From Methylorubrum populi (GTDB lineage: Bacteria; Pseudomonadota; Alphaproteobacteria; Rhizobiales; Beijerinckiaceae): 64,000 bases of DNA. The notes beneath the pieces are model-generated. The model was given only the letters and a program-made list of their open reading frames with translations. It searched no databases and was not told the origin of the DNA. Each line of letters starts with the position of its first letter. The first letter of the stretch is position 1. Below are positions 50,750 through 59,730 of the stretch, one piece after another. The position numbers were made by a program, and so were the translations under genes. The DNA lies in the NCBI RefSeq assembly GCF_002355515.1, contig NZ_AP014809.1:62001-126000 (forward strand), in the 5' to 3' direction.

Positions 50750-51412
50750 TTATGATAGGGCGGCAATCTCGGCCAATGCTGAGCGGGCGTCATACAGTTC
50801 GAGCGGAGTCAGTCTGGGCCGCTCGTTCGGCGTTGGAATCTGAGCGCCGACCGGGAGAAGCACGCGCGGTGTTCGGTTGCTATCGGTCAACCGGGTAGCA
50901 ACGAGAGTCGCGCAAAGTCCTCCGAAGGTGCGTACTCGATGAATATGCCCTGGATTGAGCCGATAAGCGGTTCCGGCGACATGACGGGTTTCCGTGTCCT
51001 GCCGGAGGGAGCAGCGCCGGCCGGTCTGTCGAAGTTGCGATGCGCTGTCAACATAGTTCACTTCGAGTAGTTCGTAGGGGCCGTCACGGTGCTCCTCAGC
51101 GACAAAGGTTTCGTGCACCAATTCGCCGGCAACTACCAGGGAGTTGAGCTCGTACGAATGATCGTGAATGCCTGCTACCGATTCCACAGCCGAAGCAACG
51201 TAGGATGCCGGCCAGAGATGATATCGAAGGCCAACCCCTTCGTAAGGTCTATCGGTCGCGTACACAAAGCCAAGCGGGTGCATCCGAGCAGCCGTCGGAA
51301 GCAGTTCTTCCATCCGGACGCGGAAGAGTTCTGCCAGTCGTCCGAATACCGCCGGCTCGAGTCGCCTTATGTCCCTCCCTGACACAAGGGCCGTGATAAC
51401 CTCATCATACAT
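50750..51412 (-). CDS. Cupin-fold protein, second gene of an overlapping pair
   Basis: 220 residues from ATG 51412, overlapping the 2TM gene end by 8 bases. Two cupin motifs: GIHDHSYELNSLVVAG (HxHxxE) and GTAYRLNPGHIHRV, suggesting one metal ion. The N-terminal 80 residues are helical (EVITALVSGRDIRRLEPAVF). Cysteine-dioxygenase-like enzymes have this kind of centre, but the substrate is unknown. Strict coupling to the membrane protein points to a joint system. Confidence 0.65.
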   Translation of the reverse strand: MYDEVITALVSGRDIRRLEPAVFGRLAELFRVRMEELLPTAARMHPLGFVYATDRPYEGVGLRYHLWPASYVASAVESVAGIHDHSYELNSLVVAGELVHETFVAEEHRDGPYELLEVNYVDSASQLRQTGRRCSLRQDTETRHVAGTAYRLNPGHIHRVRTFGGLCATLVATRLTDSNRTPRVLLPVGAQIPTPNERPRLTPLELYDARSALAEIAALS

Positions 51413-52304
51413 AGCGAGACGCTTTCGAAATCGCTTCCCGGGCGGCCGCAACGACCTCGTCGGTGAAGATCGGTAATCCTCGGACAGACGATAGGAGCTC
51501 AGGTGCGAATCCATCTGCGTCGGCCGGCATGGCAGCGGCGTCATCCCAGGATAATAGTCTTGACTGCGCTAATTCATTCTCGACCGCGTCCTGCAGCATG
51601 TCGAAATAGGGATTGTGCGCATTGACCAGGATGGCGGGCAGTTTTTTTGCGTCGCGTGTTACAAGGCCGCCAGCTGAGGACAGATCATATCGTAAGACTG
51701 GCACGGTGCGACTCAAGCCGATCTCCGCTTTGAGGTAAGGGTTGGCTCGACAGGCTTGGACTGTGGCGACTACTGTCGCGAGTACGTTGGCCGCAAGTGT
51801 ATTGTCGTCGGCTGCTTCCCCCAGCCCTATTTTCAGGCGTCGATAAAGTTCCCCACTTCCTGCCTGGCAGGGATCTGGAAGCACTACCTTGACGGTTATG
51901 CGCCGACGTCGAGCGCGCGCTGCCTCGTCGAGCTTCGGAAGAACGACAGATCGGAAATAGTTGCCGCTCCGGCCCCAGAACCAGTAGTTGGAGATATCCT
52001 CACTCGCCCGGATGATCTCATCGCCAATTTCGACGTCGCGCAGAGGAACGACTTCGGCGTTTCGCAGACCGGGAGGTGTGATGTAGACGTAGAAGCCGTA
52101 AACCACCAGGAATGCCGCAACGCTGGTCGCAAAATTACCAAGGAAATTTGTCGATGCCTCTCGCCAAGCCGCATGATCCGGGCCGAGTGCTGTAATAAGC
52201 CATAGCAAGACCAGAAGTCCTGCTAGAAGTAGACAAAACATGACAAAAAATCTGCGTATTGTGTAGCGGCTGCGGAGAACAGCGCGTAGGGAGGGGTCGA
52301 TCAT
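51405..52304 (-). CDS. Two-TM membrane protein with cytoplasmic alpha/beta domain, first gene of the pair
   Basis: 299 residues from ATG 52304; the frame is open further upstream but without membrane or family character. TM1 is FFVMFCLLLAGLLVLLWLIT, TM2 is FATSVAAFLVVYGFYVYI. The soluble part starts near 95: EIIRASEDISNYWFWGRSGN, YFRSVVLPKLDEAARARRRR, ITVKVVLPDPC, somewhat like the phospholipase D-type or Toll-like alpha/beta folds of membrane-linked effectors. The catalytic HKD motif is not visible. TGA overlaps the cupin ATG. Confidence 0.55.
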   Translation of the reverse strand: MIDPSLRAVLRSRYTIRRFFVMFCLLLAGLLVLLWLITALGPDHAAWREASTNFLGNFATSVAAFLVVYGFYVYITPPGLRNAEVVPLRDVEIGDEIIRASEDISNYWFWGRSGNYFRSVVLPKLDEAARARRRRITVKVVLPDPCQAGSGELYRRLKIGLGEAADDNTLAANVLATVVATVQACRANPYLKAEIGLSRTVPVLRYDLSSAGGLVTRDAKKLPAILVNAHNPYFDMLQDAVENELAQSRLLSWDDAAAMPADADGFAPELLSSVRGLPIFTDEVVAAAREAISKASRYV

Positions 52305-52691
52305 ATTGGTATTCGGCGCTCTGGGAGCAAAGGGTAGGTCGGGGGTTAGCGCTAAACTTCGAACGTGGCTCAATTTCGGCGCTGCCGAAGTGCGAGTGAG
52401 CTTTGCACGTTTGCATGTCAGATGGGACCGGTAGCGACCTTTGCGACCGCCAACATCTTCTATGTGATCGTGATTATGCTCATTGCAAACGAAGATTGCT
52501 CCCGATGCGTTGGTTTGAGTCAAAAGTTACTTTATGGTCGGCTGGAGCTGACTCCCTTTGGTGTCGGGAGCTCTTGATGAAGTATCGTTGAAGCCTGACG
52601 CTTCGGTTCCGCGGCGACTTGCAATGTCCGGTAGGCGGCTACTGCGGTCTTGCTTTTGAGGTAACCCGCGGGGTCGCGGGCACGGGTATCG

Positions 52692-52817
52692 CTACAAGGT
52701 AGTGACAACAATGAGCCCGATCACGAGCGCGAACAGTAGGCAGACAGCGAGAGGACCTTCAGCTTCGGCCTCCACGACGAGCGGGATACGGACGGACAAT
52801 ATGGAACGCTTGGGCAT
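52692..52817 (-). CDS. Possible small single-pass membrane protein (41 aa)
   Basis: 41 codons from ATG 52817: MPKRSILSVRIPLVVEAEAE then GPLAVCLLFALVIGLIVVTT and Leu. One clear membrane helix after a soluble start, with an AGG-type site upstream. It lies alone in a 600-bp gap. No family recognised. Confidence 0.4.
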   Translation of the reverse strand: MPKRSILSVRIPLVVEAEAEGPLAVCLLFALVIGLIVVTTL

Positions 52818-52898
52818 CGTCTTGCCTGCTGTAGGGTGTCGCTAACCCTGACGATGCCGAGGTTGCCGTCGTTGCGCACCTAAATTCGCGCGCAACGC

Positions 52899-53594
52899 TC
52901 ATCGGCCAACGCGGTTGAGTGGAAGCATCTGTCCGTTCTCATCGTAGAACGTCGCCCAGCGATCGCTGGCCTCCTCGAGTTCGCCCGGCGCGAACCAGCG
53001 TTTTACCGTGCTGGGCGCGACATTCAGGTATTGGCCGAGGAGCCGGAAAGTTGGCGTGATGCCCTTGGCTTTAAGCTGTCCAGCAAGGATTTCAGCGCTG
53101 CTTTTCTTGTGCCGAACCTCGCGCTCCTGCTCATACTGCGGCTTTGGACCTCCCAAACGCTCCCTGATCAGCACGATGAGATCGCGAGGAACTTCAAGTT
53201 CATCGTTCCAGCTCATTGCGTCGAGGGAGCAGCTGATCACCCAATCGATCAGGCGGTCGGGGATAGCCATACCTCGACGGATAAGATGCGTCTGGCCGGC
53301 GCCGTCCATCTGCCGAGCCTCGATCATCTTTTCCATAAGGCGCAGCGAAACCTCGCTGACCGCCTCTGGGTCGGCGTCCAAGATGCCGCCTAGGAGATCA
53401 GGGTCGATTCCGTAACGCTCAAACTCTTCCCGCATGTAGAACATGGACTCGAGGCCACCGATCACGGCAACCTCGATTCTAGCGCCCGGCTTCTCGCGAC
53501 GGAGCCTGACGTAGTGCTCAATGGACGGATCAGTCTTGTAGAGTTTGGTGAGGTCGTCGACCTGTTCTCCACCGACAATGCCTTCATCGCCCAT
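52899..53594 (-). CDS. Hypothetical protein with C-terminal helix-turn-helix
   Basis: 231 residues. Mostly helical and acidic (DDLTKLYKTDPSIEHYVRLR, LLGGILDADPEAVSEVSLRL). At the end comes an HTH-like part: SAEILAGQLKAKGITPTFRL, LGQYLNVAPSTVKRWFAPGE. It is the gene next to the integrase in the same direction, a place often held by excisionase or regulator genes. No family recognised. Confidence 0.5.
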   Translation of the reverse strand: MGDEGIVGGEQVDDLTKLYKTDPSIEHYVRLRREKPGARIEVAVIGGLESMFYMREEFERYGIDPDLLGGILDADPEAVSEVSLRLMEKMIEARQMDGAGQTHLIRRGMAIPDRLIDWVISCSLDAMSWNDELEVPRDLIVLIRERLGGPKPQYEQEREVRHKKSSAEILAGQLKAKGITPTFRLLGQYLNVAPSTVKRWFAPGELEEASDRWATFYDENGQMLPLNRVGR

Positions 53595-53744
53595 CGATTA
53601 ACCCCCGGAACTCCTGGATCATCCGCTGTGATAACAGGTCACCCCATAGGACCTTAGACGTTCGGCTCGCGGCGAGTCGCCGAACCTATCGTGTCGTTAG
53701 AGCCCCCTCCGATGAACTTCCATAGCCCTTCCGGAGATGCCTGT

Positions 53745-55067
53745 TCAGGCGCGCGTCCACTCCGGTCGCAGCCGGTCCACCACACGCTCGAGCCGCACCT
53801 GTCCGTAGTGCTTGTCGATCATAGCGAGTGAGGTCCGGCAGTTCCGGGCTACGTCGAGCACCTCAGCCCCGTTCGCCAGCTGCTCGCTGATGTAGAAGTG
53901 GCGCAGCGAGTACGGGGTGCGCTTGATACCGCGGTGATCCCGTTCCAGACCGGCTGCCTTCAGCAGCTCGGTGAAGCCGTTCGCCACCGAGCTGATTCGC
54001 TTGCCCTGGTCGCTCGCGAACACTGGGTCCGAATCAGCGGGTTCTCGGCCGAGGCCGCGCTCGAACAGCATCCACAGCGTGTCGAACCACGGGATCGCTG
54101 CCTTCTGCGGAATGGCCTTGCCGCTCTTGCCCTTGCCCCGCACCTGCAGCCGGATGTCCCGATCATCCACGCTCTTGTCCCTGCCGGCGCGGTAGCCCAG
54201 CACGTCGCCCCAGGTCAGGTTGTACATCTCGGTGGGGCGCAGGCCTGAGAACGCGCCGATCATCACGTAGGCGTGCAGCACGGTACGATCGCGTCGTGTA
54301 TGGTCGTCCAGCCGCTTGATGCGCCAGCTGCGCCGGTCGCTGGCCCGAACCTCGGCGCCAGTGCCGTCCATCATGGGATCCACCAGCCGGCTGAGGCTCG
54401 CCGCCTCCAGTTGGGCGAACTCGTGCGGCTCGAAGCTCGGCCGCCGGTTGTCGGGCGAGCGTCGGGCCTTGATGCTGATCTCCGGAGGGGTCTTCAGATA
54501 GCCCTGCCGCGTGGCCCAGCGAAGGAGCGCGCGCAGCACCACGGTCTCACCGCGCTGGCGGCTCAGGGACGGTGCAGAGCGTCGTACGGGCCGGCGCAGG
54601 CGGTGACCGCCGCGCTCGTACTCGATGTGCGTGACGAGCTTGCCAGGGCCCTCGGTCCAGTAGGTGCGCCGCCACTCCGCGTAGCGCTCGAGATCGGCCT
54701 CGGTGACCGCGTCGACGAGCTTGACGCCGAAGTAGCCCACGAAGTAGCGGCGAATCACTGCGGGCTCGCTCTTGCCCTGGTCGGGCCGCCGCTCACCGCG
54801 CTCCACCTCCCGCAGGATCTGCGCGATATAGGCCTCAGCCACGCTGTCGAAGGTATGGGTCTTGGCTGTGAGCCCCTGCCTGGCGCGGTAGGTGGCCTCG
54901 TACCAGATGGCTTCAGCCTTGCACTCAGCCTCTCTGCGGTCATCCGTGTCGAGGGAGCGCTTGAACTGCCCCTGGCCCTTGATGCTGAAGCGCACCTGCC
55001 ATCGGGTGCTGCCGGCACGCTGGAACAGCTGGTAGCGCTCGGCTTGGGCGTTTGCAGGGGTGCTCAC
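53745..55067 (-). CDS. int: Site-specific tyrosine integrase of element 2
   Basis: 440 residues, complete. N-terminal arm-binding-like part (WQVRFSIKGQGQFKRSLDTD), SAM-like core-binding domain (FDSVAEAYIAQILREVERGE, VTEADLERYAEWRRTYW) and catalytic domain with R in AFSGLRPTEMYNLTW, K in VRGKGKSGKAIP, the box II variant TPYSLRHFYISEQL (R conserved), and the likely nucleophile Tyr in IDKHYGQVRLERV. It lies 203 bp from the tRNA-Met gene whose 3' part is repeated at 13158 and 9996, so it is the enzyme expected to integrate and excise the element. Confidence 0.92.
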   Translation of the reverse strand: MSTPANAQAERYQLFQRAGSTRWQVRFSIKGQGQFKRSLDTDDRREAECKAEAIWYEATYRARQGLTAKTHTFDSVAEAYIAQILREVERGERRPDQGKSEPAVIRRYFVGYFGVKLVDAVTEADLERYAEWRRTYWTEGPGKLVTHIEYERGGHRLRRPVRRSAPSLSRQRGETVVLRALLRWATRQGYLKTPPEISIKARRSPDNRRPSFEPHEFAQLEAASLSRLVDPMMDGTGAEVRASDRRSWRIKRLDDHTRRDRTVLHAYVMIGAFSGLRPTEMYNLTWGDVLGYRAGRDKSVDDRDIRLQVRGKGKSGKAIPQKAAIPWFDTLWMLFERGLGREPADSDPVFASDQGKRISSVANGFTELLKAAGLERDHRGIKRTPYSLRHFYISEQLANGAEVLDVARNCRTSLAMIDKHYGQVRLERVVDRLRPEWTRA

Positions 55068-55103
55068 GATGCGGCCCTGTCTGGTTACTGCGGTGCAGGG
55101 GAC

Positions 55104-55184
55104 TGCGCTAGAAGTGCGCTAGGCTGCTCCGTGAGCTCCCAGCAAACCGTTACGCCCGCACGATAATTTTTTCGGCTGCGCTAG
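55104..55184. repeat. TGCGCTAG repeats at integrase end of element 2
   Basis: TGCGCTAG at 55104-55111, 55115-55122 and 55177-55184, between integrase start and att C. The first two have 11-base spacing, like the pairs at 10092/10103 and 13254/13265. Probable arm-type integrase sites. Confidence 0.6.
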
Positions 55185-55269
55185 CGCCGTTCTAGGACTT
55201 AAAGCCGAAACCCGCAGAGAGCAAGGCAAACAAAAACCCCGCTAAGTGCTTAGCGGGGTTGCATAAATT
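55126..55269. repeat. Integrase-side end sequence of element 2 (matches 13012-13157)
   Basis: The better preserved partner of the copy at 13012-13157. It contains an arm-type repeat and the tRNA terminator. Its presence at both places shows that both elements belong to one family. Confidence 0.8.
55235..55260 (-). terminator. Terminator of tRNA-Met
   Basis: Reading the minus strand: AACCCCGCTAA, loop GCAC, TTAGCGGGGTT followed by TTTG. An 11-bp perfect stem, 10 bases after the tRNA 3' end. Weaker versions follow the att copies A and B. Confidence 0.85.
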
Positions 55270-55346
55270 TGGTAGCGAGGGAGGGATTTGAACCCCCGAC
55301 ACAAGGATTATGATTCCTCTGCTCTAACCAGCTGAGCTACCCCGCC
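55270..55346 (-). tRNA. tRNA-Met (anticodon CAU), integration target
   Basis: 77 nt including encoded CCA. Starts GGCGGGGTAGCTCAGCTGG at 55346. D arm GCTC/GAGC, anticodon arm GAGGA-ATCATAA-TCCTT with CAT, T arm GGGGG-TTCAAAT-CCCTC, acceptor with two G-U pairs. The G1-U72 pair fits elongator rather than initiator Met; tRNA-Ile2 (modified CAU) cannot be excluded by sequence alone. The 3' 45 bases are the att core that is repeated at 13158 and 9996. Confidence 0.93.
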
Positions 55347-55449
55347 ACGCTCGCGGACGGCGCCGAGGCGTCGTCCGGTGGGCGCGGTATATGGAGAAGG
55401 GCGTGGCGGTGTCAACGGTCTGTTGCGACCCCGGAGCCCATTCTCCCGC

Positions 55450-56691
55450 TCAGAGCGTCTGTCCGAAGATCTGGGCCACCTGGGGGATGTCCTTGTCGCC
55501 GCGTCCGGACAGATTCATCACCATCAGGTGGTCGGCCGGCTTGGCGGGGGCGAGCTCCAGCACCTTCGACAGCGCGTGGGCGGGCTCCAGGGCCGGAATG
55601 ATGCCCTCGAGCAGCGAGCAGAGCTTGAACGCTTCCAGCGTCTCCGAATCGGTCGCCGAGAGGTAGGTGACGCGCCCCATCTCGTGCAGCCACGCATGCT
55701 CCGGGCCGATACCCGGATAATCGAGGCCCGCCGAGATCGAGTGCGCGTCGGCGATCTGCCCATCTTCGTTCATCAGGAGATAGGTGCGGTTGCCGTGCAG
55801 CACGCCCGGTTTGCCGCCGGTGAGCGAGGCGGCATGGAGACCGCTCTGGACGCCGTGACCCGCCGCCTCGACGCCGTAGATCTCGACCTCGCGGTCATCG
55901 AGGAAGGGATGGAACAGCCCCATGGCGTTCGAGCCGCCGCCGATGCAGGCGACGAGCGAATCCGGTAGGCGGCCCTCCATCTCCAGCATCTGCTTCTTGG
56001 TTTCGATGCCGATGACCGATTGGAAGTCGCGCACCATCGCCGGATAGGGATGGGGTCCGGCCACGGTGCCGATGCAGTAGAACGTGTCGGCGACGTTCGT
56101 CACCCAATCGCGCAGGGCCTCGTTCATCGCGTCCTTGAGGGTGCGCGTGCCCGACTGCACCGGCACGACCTCGGCTCCGAGCATCTTCATGCGGAACACG
56201 TTCGGCGCCTGCCGTTCAACGTCGACGGCGCCCATATAGACCACGCATTTCAAGCCGAACCGGGCACAGAGCGTCGCCGTGGCGACTCCGTGCTGACCCG
56301 CGCCCGTCTCGGCGATGATGCGCGGCTTGCCCATGCGGCGGGCCAGAAGGATCTGGCCGAGCACGTTGTTCACCTTGTGCGAGCCGGTGTGATTCAGCTC
56401 CTCGCGCTTGAAGTAGATCTTCGCCCCCTGTCCGGCCGGCGCCTGGGCGCGGAGGTGCTCGGTGAGGCGCTCGGCGTAGTAGAGCGGGCTCGGCCGGCCG
56501 ATATAGTGGGTGCCGTAGGCCTCCATATCCGCCTTGAAGGAGGGGTCGGCCTTGGCCTCGGCGTAGGCTTTTTCCAGGTCGAGGATCAGCGGCATCAGCG
56601 TCTCGGCCACGAAGCGGCCGCCGAAGATGCCGAAGCGACCGCGCTCGTCCGGCCCGGTGCGGAAGGAATTGGGAGCGGGGTTCAGCGTCAC
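55450..56691 (-). CDS. trpB: Tryptophan synthase beta chain
   Basis: 413 residues from GTG 56691, with AAGGAC upstream; this gives [20 protein letters not shown], the usual start in Methylobacterium relatives. PLP lysine in [14 protein letters not shown], then [37 protein letters not shown], and ending [18 protein letters not shown]. It joins indole and serine to tryptophan, in a complex with TrpA (expected outside, normally downstream, but here the tRNA and island lie there). trpF is 142 bp upstream. Confidence 0.95.
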   Translation of the reverse strand: MTLNPAPNSFRTGPDERGRFGIFGGRFVAETLMPLILDLEKAYAEAKADPSFKADMEAYGTHYIGRPSPLYYAERLTEHLRAQAPAGQGAKIYFKREELNHTGSHKVNNVLGQILLARRMGKPRIIAETGAGQHGVATATLCARFGLKCVVYMGAVDVERQAPNVFRMKMLGAEVVPVQSGTRTLKDAMNEALRDWVTNVADTFYCIGTVAGPHPYPAMVRDFQSVIGIETKKQMLEMEGRLPDSLVACIGGGSNAMGLFHPFLDDREVEIYGVEAAGHGVQSGLHAASLTGGKPGVLHGNRTYLLMNEDGQIADAHSISAGLDYPGIGPEHAWLHEMGRVTYLSATDSETLEAFKLCSLLEGIIPALEPAHALSKVLELAPAKPADHLMVMNLSGRGDKDIPQVAQIFGQTL

Positions 56692-56833
56692 GGGGACGGT
56701 CCTTCGCGAAAAATCGATTGTCGTCTCGCGTGCTAGACCCATGGGACGACGGCCGCAATGCGGCACAGCCGGACAAACGCTTCGGAGATTGCCGTCCGGC
56801 GATGCGGTCGAGAAACGGGTTCGCGGGCGGTGA

Positions 56834-57481
56834 TCAGCGCCGGCGGCGCGCGGCGGCGACGAAGGCCGCGATTTTGGCCGGATCCTTTTCGCCCGGACGA
56901 CCCTCGACGCCGGACGAGACATCCACGGCCGCAAGCCCCGTGCGCGCCAGGGCTTCCTCGACATTGTCGGCATTAAGGCCGCCCGACAGCATCGTGCCCG
57001 AGGTCAGGACGACGCCCTTCAGAATGTCCCAATCGAAGCTGCGCCCGTTTCCACCGGGCAGATCCGCACCCGCAGGTGGCTTGGCGTCGAGCAAGAGGCG
57101 GTCGGCCACGCCCGCGTAGTCCGGAAGCGCAACGAGATCCTGAGTTGCGGCGACGCCGACGGCCTTCATGACAGCTCGGCCGGTCCGGGCGCGGATCTCG
57201 GCGACGCGCTGCGGCGACTCCGCGCCGTGAAGCTGGATCCAATCCGGATCGAGCGCCTCGATCGCGGCCGCGAGGAGGGTGTCGTCGGGATCGACCAGAA
57301 GCACGACGCGCTCCGCCCTCCCCCGTGCCCGCCGCGCGAGGCGGCTCCCCTGTTCGAGGCTGACGTGGCGCGGACTCCGCGGAAAATGAACAAAGCCGAC
57401 GAGGTCGGCACCCGCATCGAGTGCCGCGTCGAGCGTCGCCTCACCGCTGAGTCCGCAGATCTTGATCCGGACCTCGGCCAT
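56834..57481 (-). CDS. trpF: Phosphoribosylanthranilate isomerase
   Basis: 215 residues. [20 protein letters not shown] with the active Cys, [32 protein letters not shown] with the catalytic Asp, [22 protein letters not shown] and [15 protein letters not shown]. Third step of tryptophan synthesis from anthranilate. It precedes trpB on the same strand, the usual alphaproteobacterial order. Confidence 0.95.
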   Translation of the reverse strand: MAEVRIKICGLSGEATLDAALDAGADLVGFVHFPRSPRHVSLEQGSRLARRARGRAERVVLLVDPDDTLLAAAIEALDPDWIQLHGAESPQRVAEIRARTGRAVMKAVGVAATQDLVALPDYAGVADRLLLDAKPPAGADLPGGNGRSFDWDILKGVVLTSGTMLSGGLNADNVEEALARTGLAAVDVSSGVEGRPGEKDPAKIAAFVAAARRRR

Positions 57482-57502
57482 TGACGGGGATGCTCCGAAG
57501 CG

Positions 57503-57868
57503 TCAGCGCGCCGCCGGGGCCGGCAGCGCGGTCCGGGAGGCGGCCCCGGCGTAGCCCGGCTCGAAGCCGGGCGTGCCGAACGTCTTCAACTCGGCGGCTT
57601 CCTTGGCGAGGCGGTCGGCTTCCCGGCGATGGTAGCGCGCGCGCTGACGCGTCCCCGCCTGTCCGAGCCAGCTGCCGATCCCGCCGACCAGGATGCCGAG
57701 CGCCACCGCGCCGAACAGCACGGTGTAGAGCGGCAGAACGAGGCTGAACACCGGCTCGGGCGAGAAAGGATCGAAGGAGAGCGTCACGGGCTCGCGGTTG
57801 GCCACCGCGAGCAGGACGATCACCACCGCGATCGGCAGCAGAACCAGCGCTTTCAGAAAACGGATCAT
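57503..57868 (-). CDS. LapA domain (DUF1049) membrane protein
   Basis: 121 residues from ATG 57868. Two membrane helices: FLKALVLLPIAVVIVLLAVA, NREPVTLSFDPF between them, and LVLPLYTVLFGAVALGILVG, then a basic tail (QRARYHRREADRLAKEAAEL). The pattern is that of LapA/YciS proteins, which take part in lipopolysaccharide assembly control in E. coli with LapB. It lies between ihfB and trpF, as in many Rhizobiales. Confidence 0.85.
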   Translation of the reverse strand: MIRFLKALVLLPIAVVIVLLAVANREPVTLSFDPFSPEPVFSLVLPLYTVLFGAVALGILVGGIGSWLGQAGTRQRARYHRREADRLAKEAAELKTFGTPGFEPGYAGAASRTALPAPAAR

Positions 57869-58080
57869 GCAACGGGTCTCCGACGAATGGCAGGAGCCTC
57901 GGCCGACCCCGCCCGGGGCCGCTGACGGCCTTCGAGCGGGCGCCGTTCGCGGCTCAGACCGCAGAACTAGAGCGCAATTCAACCTTGGGGATGGCGGCTC
58001 GACGCGGGGAGACATCGAACCGAACGGTCACGGCGCCTCTCGCCCATCGCGGCGGCGGCCGAGGAGATTCGGTCAACGCG

Positions 58081-58389
58081 TCAGGCGCTCGGTTGCTCAT
58101 CGCCGATACCGGCGCGATTGAGCCGCAGCCGCATCTCCTTGCCGGTCTTGAAGACCGGAATCGCCTTCTCCGACACCGCGACCGACTCGCCGGTGCGGGG
58201 ATTGCGACCGCGGCGGGCCTCGCGGCGCTTGACCGAGAAGGCGCCGAATCCGCGCAGTTCCACCCGGTCCCCCTGGGCCAGGGCATCGGCGATGGTGTCC
58301 AGGATCGCGTTGACGAGGGTCTCGACGTCGCGCTGGTAGAGGTGAGGGTTCTGCTCAGCGATCTTGAGCACGAGTTCCGACTTGATCAT
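58081..58389 (-). CDS. ihfB: Integration host factor subunit beta
   Basis: 102 residues from ATG 58389. [40 protein letters not shown] and the DNA-binding arm [20 protein letters not shown]. The start [12 protein letters not shown] marks the beta type. It bends DNA as a dimer with IhfA and would be the host protein used by the tyrosine integrase of the nearby island. Confidence 0.93.
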   Translation of the reverse strand: MIKSELVLKIAEQNPHLYQRDVETLVNAILDTIADALAQGDRVELRGFGAFSVKRREARRGRNPRTGESVAVSEKAIPVFKTGKEMRLRLNRAGIGDEQPSA

Positions 58390-58435
58390 GCGGCTCTCTT
58401 CCGGGTGCGGTGCGGACGCGACACGGCGCGAAATC

Positions 58436-59404
58436 TTACGGAGCCGGGCGCCAGACGGCGAGGAGGCCGCCCTGGGCGGCACCCGCGGCTTCGTCCTCGA
58501 CCGCACGAAGGCGGCTGGCGAGCCCGTCGAGACCGAGAAGGTCCGCGCCGATCCCGAGGGCCGACCACAGCTTGAAACCGCCCTCGGCCTTCGGCTTCCA
58601 ATCCTTTACCGGAAGATTTGCTGGCACCTTGCGCTCCTTCTCCAGCCACGCCACGGCCTGGCGCTCGCCGCCGAGTTCATCGACGAGCTTCAGGGGCAAG
58701 CTCTGGCGGCCGCTGAAGACGCGCCCGTCGGCGACGGCGGAGAGCTGGCTCTCATCCATGCCGCGGCGCTCCGCCACCAAGCCCTTGAACCAGCCGTAGG
58801 TGTCGAGGACGATCGAGGACAGGGCGGCACGGGCCTCCGGCGAGGTCGGGCTGAAGCCCGACGGCTCTGCCTTCAGCGGCGAGGATTTCACCGACTCGAC
58901 CTTCACGCCGACCTTGTCGAGCAGGCCCGAGACGTCCGGATACTGGAACAGCACACCGATCGAGCCGACCAGCGCGGTCTCGCGGGCGACGATGTGGTCG
59001 GCGGCGATGGCGGTGATGTAGGCGCCGGAAGCGGCTGTGCCGTCGACGAAGGCGACCATCGGCTTCTTCGCCGAAAGCGCGCGGAGGTTGCGGTAGAGTT
59101 CCTCCGAGCCCGTCGTCGTGCCGCCGGGTGACGAGATCGAGATCACCACGCCTTCGACCGAATCCGCCTTGCCGACGCGCTCGATCAGCTTGCGGGTCGA
59201 TTCGCTGCCGGCGATGAAGCCGCCGATCGAGATCCGAGCGATCTGCTTTTCCGTCGCGGGAAAGAATCGTCCCTCGCCGACCCGGGCGCGATAGCCCACC
59301 GCGCCGACGGCGATGATCGCGGCACCGATTCCGAGCATCCGCCACAGCGTCAGCTTGCGGCGCAGACGACGGCGGTCGATGAGAAACTCGGCGTCTGCGG
59401 CCAT
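58436..59404 (-). CDS. sppA: Signal peptide peptidase SppA
   Basis: 322 residues, the short (about 36K) form. One N-terminal membrane helix ([18 protein letters not shown]), then the S49 protease domain: [40 protein letters not shown] with S126 as nucleophile, [20 protein letters not shown] and a conserved Lys in [13 protein letters not shown]. It degrades released signal peptides in the membrane. It precedes ihfB on the same strand. Confidence 0.92.
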   Translation of the reverse strand: MAADAEFLIDRRRLRRKLTLWRMLGIGAAIIAVGAVGYRARVGEGRFFPATEKQIARISIGGFIAGSESTRKLIERVGKADSVEGVVISISSPGGTTTGSEELYRNLRALSAKKPMVAFVDGTAASGAYITAIAADHIVARETALVGSIGVLFQYPDVSGLLDKVGVKVESVKSSPLKAEPSGFSPTSPEARAALSSIVLDTYGWFKGLVAERRGMDESQLSAVADGRVFSGRQSLPLKLVDELGGERQAVAWLEKERKVPANLPVKDWKPKAEGGFKLWSALGIGADLLGLDGLASRLRAVEDEAAGAAQGGLLAVWRPAP

Positions 59405-59730
59405 CCGACGATCAACTCCTCTCCAAGCGGTCCATGCCGACCGTTGTTCTCTTGGGATCTCACAGGCCGCGCCCTGTCCGGACGCTGCCTTGTTCGATCC
59501 GCGGATCTGCCCGCCTCGCCGAGACGATCCCGCAAACTGTCCCGGCGCCAGGGCGGCCGATCGATCAGGATGTCGGCCAAGTCCTTGATGGGCTTGGATT
59601 CGATCCCGACCACCGAGTCCGGCTCGTGTTTAGCGCCGCCTGTGGCAGGCGGGCAAGAGCCTGTTCCGCTCCTGGCGGCACAACCGGGGCCCGCCGTCGC
59701 CGAAAGCGATGTCGTCGGAGGGCGCCAGGC
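59405..59730. other. Intergenic region, no gene recognised
   Basis: About 325 bp between the sugar methyltransferase-like gene and sppA. Probably contains the sppA-ihfB promoter; no tRNA or clear hairpin with T-run was seen. Confidence 0.45.

Noticed and set aside
54273..55166. 297-codon plus-strand frame across the integrase
   Set aside because: Antisense to the integrase, no domain, no ribosome site.
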